A model generated the notes under the pieces. The model saw only the letters and a list, made by a program, of their open reading frames with translations. It did not search any database and was not told the DNA's origin. The translations under genes and the position numbers were made by a program. From assembly GCF_020921035.1 (NCBI RefSeq), contig NC_063151.1, forward strand, positions 1,054,001-1,118,000: 64,000 nt of DNA, given 5' to 3'. The number at the start of each line of letters is the position of its first letter. Position 1 is the stretch's first letter. Origin of the DNA: Rhodamnia argentea (lineage: Eukaryota; Streptophyta; Magnoliopsida; Myrtales; Myrtaceae). Of this stretch, positions 57,251 through 64,000 are shown in pieces.

Positions 57251-57747
57251 TCTGCGAATCAACAATTAAAGTTCCACTACAGATCTTGGATGAATCAAAG
57301 CTAATTGATTTGCGCAGATTCATATTATAATCGGAAGTCGATCTGCGCAAAGAAGGGGGACGAGGACGAGGACGAGGACGACTTGCTCGCTCTTCCCATT
57401 GACTTTGCGTTTGCTGGGCCGTCGTCGATCTGCTCGGGGGTCGGTATCGTCCCCCCCCAGAGAGACTAACAGTCGACGACTCGAGAAAATGATCGGGTGC
57501 AAGCAAGGCAAGAATCAGGGGATTGGTTGGGACGACATACTGAATTCTTTTTTGGGATGTTGAAAGGATTGGTTCAACGAAACTCTGATTCTCTCCTGTT
57601 TTTTTTTTCTCTTTAGGTGCAACCACCTTGGAAGATGGAATTTCCAAGGGCCGCGGTTCCTCCACTTTTGAAGTTTCATATATAGTTTTGGCATATCCAA
57701 TAACTGATGTGGACTGACTTCTGTAGGTAGTCAATAATCCATCCAAC
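57251..57747 (-). pseudogene. Possible coding fragment truncated by the LTR element
   Basis: On the minus strand, a TTTTCAG acceptor at about 57748 precedes an open stretch of some 165 codons. It reads LDGLLTTYRSQSTSVIGYAK, then a Lys/Ser-rich part, RPRPRPRPP (from a GAGGAC repeat) and RKSISFDSSK. It ends where the LTR begins at 57250. Composition looks protein-like, but I recognise no family and find no convincing upstream exon. It could be a gene piece cut off by the insertion, retroelement-linked sequence, or chance. Confidence 0.25.
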
Positions 57748-57749
57748 CT

Positions 57750-59400
57750 GAAAACAACTCACCATTCAAGTGTGTGATTTCAATAATCTTCATCCTGGAC
57801 ACTTTTTTTCTCTTTTTGGTTATTCACGGTCATGTTTCCGACGTTGAACGCCAAATGGACCACCGCACGGATTTTCGAGGGGGTTCATCTGGGCAATTGT
57901 CTTAATGATCCGGCGACATTTTGATCTTCATCCTTCACGATTTTCTTTGCTTTGAGTGCTTGGCAAAAAGATTGGATCTAAAGAATGAAAGAACGAAATT
58001 TCCATCTCGTTCAGCGACGGTCCAATGGGCTTGGGCAAAGGATTGGACAAATTTGAGGTTACACCATCAGGGTTTCGGGCCAACCCGTTCAGTGACGGTC
58101 CAATGGGCCGAGCATTCACATGAAGTGGATCAGCTCGCCACCAGTGCTATGACTGTCCCAAGCAAAGACCTTTTCGAAGTTTCTTATTGTTTTTTTTTTA
58201 ATTATTTTTTTGTTAAACTTGACTTTGCAACACTAAAATCCGATTGTTATTTCTATTATTGTTATCATTATTATTATAAGTACAACGAGGAAGTCCCACA
58301 TTGATTTTGCATCTGGGATTTGCCGAAATAACACAACATGAATCTGAAACCGAGAATTTCGATAATCGGAACCAAGAAGACACACGCCTATGCTCTGACG
58401 GTCGGTCCAAATGGAAATTATTTGTGCTTTATGGTGCGGCACAGGGGATCGAACCCGTAGTACTGTACTTGTGTAGGGCCCTTCATTAACCAGAAAAGCT
58501 CACTCGTCATCCTATTTATGAGTAACTTTTTTTTTTTTTTGGGTCAGAGTTTATGAGTAATGATTGAAAGAGCACATCCACTATGATTCCTTTTTTCATC
58601 TTTGGTCAAACTAATTATAACGTATGGTTTGCTAATCTATAGTGGTGAGCGTATTATCCATAATCGAGGGGCTGGAAAAAAAAAAAAGCAGTAAAGTTCA
58701 CATGCTTCGAGCAAATTAGTGAAGAAAACTGATTGGTTTCATGGTGAATTCAGCCCATAACAGTGAATACCATCCCAAGAAATTTTCTCATCTCGTGCTT
58801 CCGTTTTTTCGGTCGGCTTTCAGACGTGGGATGTCGGAATTAGCTTTCACGCACGTTGGTCGATTCATCTCCTCGGGCGATTTTAAAGGCTTAGGAATCG
58901 ATCTCAGAATCAAATTGTTAGGACCAAAGGATGACGTGAACAAATAAGAGTAATTTTACATCGGAGAGTGTAAATTCGACCACGCCATCTGATGTTTGGA
59001 AGAAGACAGATTTAAAAAAAAAAAAAAAAGCTTAAGAGTTATCTTCCTATGAAATAATTTTCGTCGGTCAGGGCACCGGCACGATTGTGGCTAAAGGTTT
59101 CGCTGCAGAAAGGGAAAATGTCCAAAATGCCTTTAAAGCAGGTACAAAAAGTCAACCCCAGGGCATCAATCCAACGGTCCTGTCGTGCGGCCGGTCAAGC
59201 CGGGTCGGCGGTCTTGCGCATCCCGTGGTCCCCACCGGGGCCAGCACGTGCACGACCCGCGTACGTATTTCCTAGGGAACCGCCCTAGTCATTTTCTTTT
59301 CCTTCGTTTTTCCAATATTCTTTTTACGTCTTACTAACTTTACTTCTTCTTCTTCTTTTTTTCATTTTTTGCTAAGCAAAAAAACCCCAAAAAAAAAAAA
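57750..59400. other. Intergenic, no gene seen
   Basis: Contains a dispersed near-duplicate GTTCAGCGACGGTCCAATGGGC / GTTCAGTGACGGTCCAATGGGC pair about 77 bp apart (near 58010 and 58087), an ATT/ATTATT-rich run near 58245-58280, and a B-box-like GGTTCGATCCCC on the minus strand near 58447-58458 without a full tRNA. Confidence 0.4.
58515..58560 (-). mobile_element. Ultra-short GACC-poly(A) insertion with target duplication (copy E)
   Basis: Exact 11-bp repeats TTTATGAGTAA (58515-58525 and 58550-58560) flank a C-poly(T)-GGGTCAGAG insert. On the minus strand this is CTCTGACCC plus poly(A). Confidence 0.6.
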
Positions 59401-59892
59401 ATTTAAATTATGCCAATTGTGATGCATTTATCTTAAAAAAATTATAGCAAAAATTTTAAATTTATACCCATGTGACATCAAAATTATATTCGTGTGACGT
59501 ATTTACCAAAACTATTTTTTACGACATAAAAAATGAGGCATGTGGCACGTTTACCCCAAATTTTGAGATAAATGTGTCATATAAATAAAAATTTAGGATT
59601 TTTTACGTTACAAGAAAGTTTTAAATAACAGTCGTTTGCAACACGTTTTACCTTTTTGTATTTTAAATACTCAAATTAGAAATTAGGGCAAATATTCAAA
59701 ATGCTCAATAGCCCCATCATCATCTTACCCTTAAAAGACCGTGGGTGTCGCCGAAACATAGATACAATCGACAAGAATTTGATGACCAACATAGGGGGAA
59801 ATGTCGGCAATAATAAATGTCGAATTATGAATTTTTTTTTCTTGTAATTTGCTTAGTAGGCAAGCTAGCAGTTTATCCTTATATTCTATTCT

Positions 59893-60268
59893 ATTAAAAA
59901 ATAACATAAGTAGCCCACAAACTTTGATTCAATGTGCAATATGGTCATTGAACTTTTAATTTGTTCAATGTAATGAATAAACTTTAGCCCCAATATGTAG
60001 TATTGTCCTTAAAATTTCAAATTGTCAAATGTGATCCATAGACTTTTGTTACATGTATAATTTGGTCCACAAGCTTTCGATATATTTTCATATAGTCAAT
60101 GAACTAAATTAAACATATACTCCATGGATTACATTGGACAATTTAAAAGTTCATGCACAACATTAAACATTATGAGAAAATTAAAAGATCACATTGAAAA
60201 ATTAAAAAATTCATAAATCCTATTGAATATTGAATCAAAATTCAGGACCATTTATGTTATCATCCATA
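59893..60268. mobile_element. AT-rich inverted-repeat miniature element (second copy)
   Basis: The left arm has CACAAACTTTGATTCAATGTG and GGTCATTGAACTTTTAATTTG. The reverse-complemented right arm has GGTCCTGAATTTTGATTCAATA and related words. It is related to the element at 7.9 kb. No coding capacity. Confidence 0.5.
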
Positions 60269-60269
60269 T

Positions 60270-61700
60270 TCTTTTTGAAGGCCAGAAAGCAAAAATCAAG
60301 CAAGCTTACGTGTATTCCACAACCCAGCAAAAGAAAAACCTTTTCTTCTCACACATAATATATTCTTCCGTATATTAATAATGTTGTAAGCTAATGTCCG
60401 ACTAAGACTAACCATGTAGTCCGTAGACCATTGATGTTGGATCTAGAGCGAAAGACATGTCTCTTGTCTGAAACTTCACCTTAACTGGAAGCACCAGTAG
60501 CAGAACAAAAGCATATTCAGGGAATAACCCTAAAAGCTAAATTCTCTCTAATGGGAAAAAGAAAAGAATCCATTATATTTTATATGCAATATTATTAGCA
60601 TATCGTCCTGTTTCTTCTATCAAGTTCTATTTAGAAAACGAAATATCTTCGAGTCAGAGAGACTTCAATTCTTTTGTTAATAAGGAACCACGTGAAAAGT
60701 TGTTGTGTTGGAGTAATTTCTAATCCGTACTTTCTTCAAATTTCAAAACTCTCGAAATTCGACTTTGTTTAATGCCAATGCACATACATTGATATGTGCA
60801 TAATTGCATAAAACCTAAAAAAAAATTTGCATTTCGATTAGTAATGTAAGTTCTGATGATGAAATGTGTAGGTAACTTTTTTGCTCAAGACTAGCTAAAG
60901 TGCACATGTTGGAAGACTCATGCAACTATCGATAATTAAGGGCCTTTTTTCTTGGCCGAATGCCTGTTTGCTATGGCCTTTTTTAAGTTAAAAAAATACT
61001 TGTAATTTTTTTCGTTGAAATTTAAAATGCTAATTGAACTCTTAAAAAAAAAAAACATCCGGACATTTTAAAAGGTATCAAGCATCTAACTCAAGTTAAA
61101 TTGCGAGAGTTGCGGAATTTGGAAATGCCTTAAGATAAATTTAAATAATTAAATGGTGCTATGACTAATTTTTACGTGGACGGTTCTATCTTCGAGTGAG
61201 GCAGAGTCTTGAGCCATAGTAATTTTCATAGAAAAACATCTTAACAAGTAACGTTTTGAAAAGCGCTACGACTAACAACGGGGCAAGATTTATTTATTTT
61301 TATTTGGCGATTATGGAAGGATTGGGGATTGGTTTCGAGAAATCCTTAGAAAGACCCCTTTTTGGCTACCGCTAATACATCAATCCCGTTCCCTACCTGG
61401 GTATTCTTCGGTCCCTTTCTTCCTTTTCATTCAAAAGGAGAAAAAGGCCAAAAAAAAAAAAAAAAAAAGAGGAGGAAAAGATGTAGGGAATACTTGGCCG
61501 AGAGTGGGGAATAATCGTGACAACAGCATGAGGATTGGTCCCTCTCTTCTCTGCCTGAAAAAAAAAAGGAGGGGTTTTTCGGAAACGTCAACAGTATTGA
61601 AACTGTTTTGTCTTCTGCAATATTCAGAAAAGGTCCGATTTTTATGAAACCCACAAGCTGCAATCCCATGTCTTTCTCCCTCTCTCACTAGCATCTCAAT
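60270..61700. other. Intergenic, no gene seen
   Basis: AT-rich. Contains a possible seventh short GACC/GGCC-poly(A) insertion at 61436-61480 (repeats AGGAGAAAAAG and AGGAGGAAAAG). That context is purine-rich, which weakens the call. Confidence 0.4.
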
Positions 61701-61739
61701 AAAGACAAGAATGTTATTTAAAAATCTAATCTTGAAGAG

Positions 61740-62021
61740 CGAAGCGAGAGAGAGAGAGAGAGTGGGTGTGTGTTCAGACAGATGGATCTAGTCTGTGACT
61801 GAGAGGAACGCTCCACGCACGTGTTCTACCGCTCTGTTTTTAGTCTCTTCCTATTTTTAGCTGTTAATTTTAGCCCCTTAACTTCTCCTCGTATTTCAAC
61901 TCTGTAAATTTCCTGTGAAAAAGAAAGTTCTTCTTGGGCGATTGCTTCAATTCACCAGAGATTGTTGGAAGGTTTCTGTTTTGACTCATCATCTCTCTGG
62001 TGTTTCGTCAACGCCACCCGG
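61740..62021 (+). promoter_or_regulatory. Probable 5' UTR exon of the WEB1-like gene
   Basis: A GA tract (61747-61762) and CT-rich leader-like sequence end at a good donor CCCGG/GTATGC (intron from 62022). The acceptor CACCAG at 63350-63355 lies nine bases before the start codon. The assignment is by inspection only. A 5' UTR intron of about 1.3 kb is common in such plant genes. Confidence 0.4.
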
Positions 62022-63135
62022 GTATGCCCCTCTATCTCTCCCCGTTCAATCATGCATTTTTGGCTCAGAATTTCAAATCATATGTCAAAACCATTTCTTG
62101 ATTCAATCAGCTCGTGCTACAGTAATCTCCTCTTGATCATGGGGTTAGCTCGTGATTAGTGCTTAAGTTGGTATCAGCCCCTGTGGTTGCTTTCCCGTAT
62201 TGAATTCGATGTGAGTATGTGCTTGAAACTTGTGGAGATCAAATTAGCTTGTTTTGCAATTATGGGTCAATTGAAATTCTGTAAGGAGATTCGCTCGAGT
62301 TCAAGGCTCGTGGTCAAAGATGAAAATTCAAGAAATTGGGAAAGTCTTAAGCTTTGCTAAATCGTCGAAGTTCATTTCTGTCATATTTAGTTTGGCCCTT
62401 GGCCCATTCCATCAGTTGGAGTTCATTTATGTAATTGGAGGTTTCTGAGTTTAGGAAGATCGAGCATGCGACTTGTGAAGGGTTTTCGTTTTTCTATATC
62501 AGAAAATAGAACGGATAATCTACTTATTCCAAGAGGAGTTGAAAACGATTTGCTTCATCGCTTGAAAACTGATTAAACTGCTGTTTTTCCTTGATTGTCG
62601 CTGTTTATGTATTTCTGCCTTTTGATGCCCCCTGAGCTGGGTTGCTCGTATGTTATTTTAGTGTCATTACCTTAGAGAAGCATTTGATAATGACGTGGAG
62701 AATTTTGAGCTTTTCTAAAAGATTAGGTTTTGCTGCTTCTACCAATGATTTTCCTTTCAAGTTCTTGTCGAATATTGTGCCTCTGAACGTATGGTTTGGC
62801 GGAAGTGCGTGAGGCTTGTGCATCCGGCCATGTGTCATTGATGATTACTGTCACTTACCATTCCAATATGCTATTGCGCCATTTATTCCTAAGGTCTCCT
62901 CTCTGGTCCAAAAATTTTACTAAGAAAGGAATACTTAGATGTTGTTTGCAGGAAGTTGCTCGATACTTGTCCTGAATAAGAGAACTGTTCAATGATTTTT
63001 ACATGGTCACTCAACCTTGGATTGAGCTCATTCACATTCTTAATTTGCTATCGGAGTATCAGCATGCAAATTTAAGGATCTATGACTGAGATTTCGTATT
63101 AACTAAAAGATGAAGACAGCAACTGAATTTGTTTG

Positions 63136-63182
63136 ATTGTAACCACCCCCCTTCCTTTTTTTTTTTGGTCAGAAATTGTAAC
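63136..63182 (-). mobile_element. Ultra-short GACC-poly(A) insertion with target duplication (copy F)
   Basis: 8-bp repeats ATTGTAAC (63136-63143 and 63175-63182) flank CACCCCCCTTCC-poly(T)-GGTCAGAA. On the minus strand this is TTCTGACC plus poly(A) plus a short extra tail. It lies within the proposed 5' UTR intron of the WEB1-like gene. Confidence 0.5.
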
Positions 63183-63364
63183 TCCCTTTGTTAACGACCA
63201 TCTCGAAGGGGAAATTTTCTGTGATACAGCCATTTCAGTTAAGTTAGTCAAGTGATATAATTCACCTATTCTGCAGCGTGGCAAAACTTTCTTTTCTTCA
63301 CTTATCTTTTGTTGTTTTGCTTTTAATGTTCTTGAACTGCTGTCACTTGCACCAGTTTGCTCCT

Positions 63365-64000
63365 ATGGAGGATGCTAAAATTGCTGATGAGATGCCTTCA
63401 CAAGAGCTGTCTCCACCTACCCAGAATGGGAACCATTCTGAGAAGGAATCTAAAGTACAACAAGATACTGATGGTAAGAAGGAATGCAATAGCAACTTCT
63501 CAACAGTGGAATCTTCTGAAATTGACGTGACTCATGGTGCTTCAGAAGGCACAGCTACTGAACATAGCCAACTTCCAACGGTGGCCCCTGCTTCAACCCT
63601 GGTGGTTGGAGTTGATGATGCCAAGCATGATCACCATCGCACTGAGCAAGGAAGTCAAGATTTAAAAGATGTGCCCGATGGTGCTCCCAAAAGTTCACCC
63701 TCTGGAGAAAACCAACTTCAGATAGAGGGCACTTCAACATCACCACTTATGGCTGATGATACCAAGGATAACCGACCACCTACTGTCAGAGAGGAAACCC
63801 AAGTAAAGGATTTCTCTGGCGAGCAGTCATCTCGAGATACTGATCCTGTCGGGAGTCTGCAAATTCAGATGGATGGTATGATGTTGCGTTCTGCTCCCTT
63901 GTCTGAAGTTAAAGTTCCAATGTATGATAATAAAGCTACGAAAAGCGACAAGCTTTCTCAGTCCCCTGCCATTGTTAAAACAGCTGCTGTTGGATCGCCA
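63365..64000 (+). CDS. WEB1-like protein, N-terminal part (runs off the window)
   Basis: An uninterrupted frame of 212 codons runs from the ATG at 63365 to the window edge. It begins MEDAKIADEMPSQELSPPTQ and is hydrophilic, acidic and Ser/Thr/Pro-rich, ending ...LSQSPAIVKTAAVGSP. WEB1 (weak chloroplast movement under blue light 1) proteins start MED and carry a long disordered N-terminus before the ...GLIDTAAPFESVKEAVSKFG block and a coiled coil. WEB1 works with PMI2 in actin-based chloroplast photorelocation. The diagnostic block would lie beyond the window, so the family call rests on the start, composition and the SPAIV..AAVGSP text. Another disordered plant protein is possible. The preceding CACCAG acceptor supports the start. 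Confidence 0.55.
   Translation, partial: MEDAKIADEMPSQELSPPTQNGNHSEKESKVQQDTDGKKECNSNFSTVESSEIDVTHGASEGTATEHSQLPTVAPASTLVVGVDDAKHDHHRTEQGSQDLKDVPDGAPKSSPSGENQLQIEGTSTSPLMADDTKDNRPPTVREETQVKDFSGEQSSRDTDPVGSLQIQMDGMMLRSAPLSEVKVPMYDNKATKSDKLSQSPAIVKTAAVGSP

Noticed and set aside
58435-58500. tRNA-like sequence with B-box GGTTCGATCCCC on the minus strand
   Set aside because: The D and anticodon arms do not fold and the acceptor ends do not pair. It might be a SINE fragment, but no tail or flanking duplication was established.
1-64000. CRISPR arrays, bacterial operons or phage-like systems
   Set aside because: Intron-containing plant genes throughout; no regularly spaced repeats and no prokaryotic gene organisation.

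Overview
The window is nuclear DNA from a flowering plant, most likely a woody eudicot. Genes are multi-exon with GT-AG introns, AT-rich intergenic DNA and GA/CT-rich leaders. A tRNA with plant-type sequence and a large load of miniature transposons and retroelement fragments fit the same picture. A Myrtales species such as a eucalypt is a guess from overall feel and is not demonstrated by any marker here.

Seven protein genes can be assembled exon by exon. (1) 2986-7412, minus: a 339-residue single-pass membrane protein with a PAN/apple-like cysteine-rich domain, uncharacterised. (2) 10848-13036, plus: ORC2, origin recognition complex subunit 2, 363 residues, with an E2F-type site just upstream. 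(3) 15834-19968, plus: a DUF829/TMEM53-like alpha/beta-hydrolase-fold protein, 410 residues. (4) 25620-26588, plus: BKI1, the BRI1 kinase inhibitor of brassinosteroid signalling. (5) 34657-41855, plus: a PAH2-like lipin phosphatidate phosphatase, 1133 residues, catalytic motif DVDGT intact. (6) 43309-43596, minus: a small intronless two-EF-hand protein. (7) 52263-55000, plus: a GT8 GUX/PGSIP-type glucuronosyltransferase of xylan synthesis, 596 residues, with a tRNA-Arg(CCU) gene on the opposite strand inside its second intron. At the right edge (63365-64000) is the start of a WEB1-like gene, cut off by the window.

The genes have unrelated roles (DNA replication, brassinosteroid signalling, phospholipid turnover, calcium binding, cell-wall synthesis, chloroplast movement). 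I see no sign that they act together; this is ordinary plant gene order.

Between genes, the clearest structure is mobile DNA. It includes a SINE with a 15-bp target duplication (8.5 kb), a hAT-like miniature element with an 8-bp duplication (21.6 kb) and a related copy (55.4 kb). There are two AT-rich elements of one family (7.9 and 59.9 kb), and a Cassandra-like LTR carrying 5S-rRNA-like sequence (49.4 kb). A Copia-type LTR remnant lies in inverted arrangement at 56.1-57.25 kb. At 14.9, 29.5, 44.2, 45.2, 48.7 and 50.2 kb are long-terminal-inverted-repeat elements, several with AT-rich arms around a GC-rich core. The 43.7-52 kb interval is essentially a transposon island.

The most unusual pattern is a set of six (possibly seven) insertions of only about 15-35 bp. 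Each ends in a GACC-poly(A) tail and is flanked by 8-16 bp direct duplications. They look like extremely truncated retroposon copies of one family.
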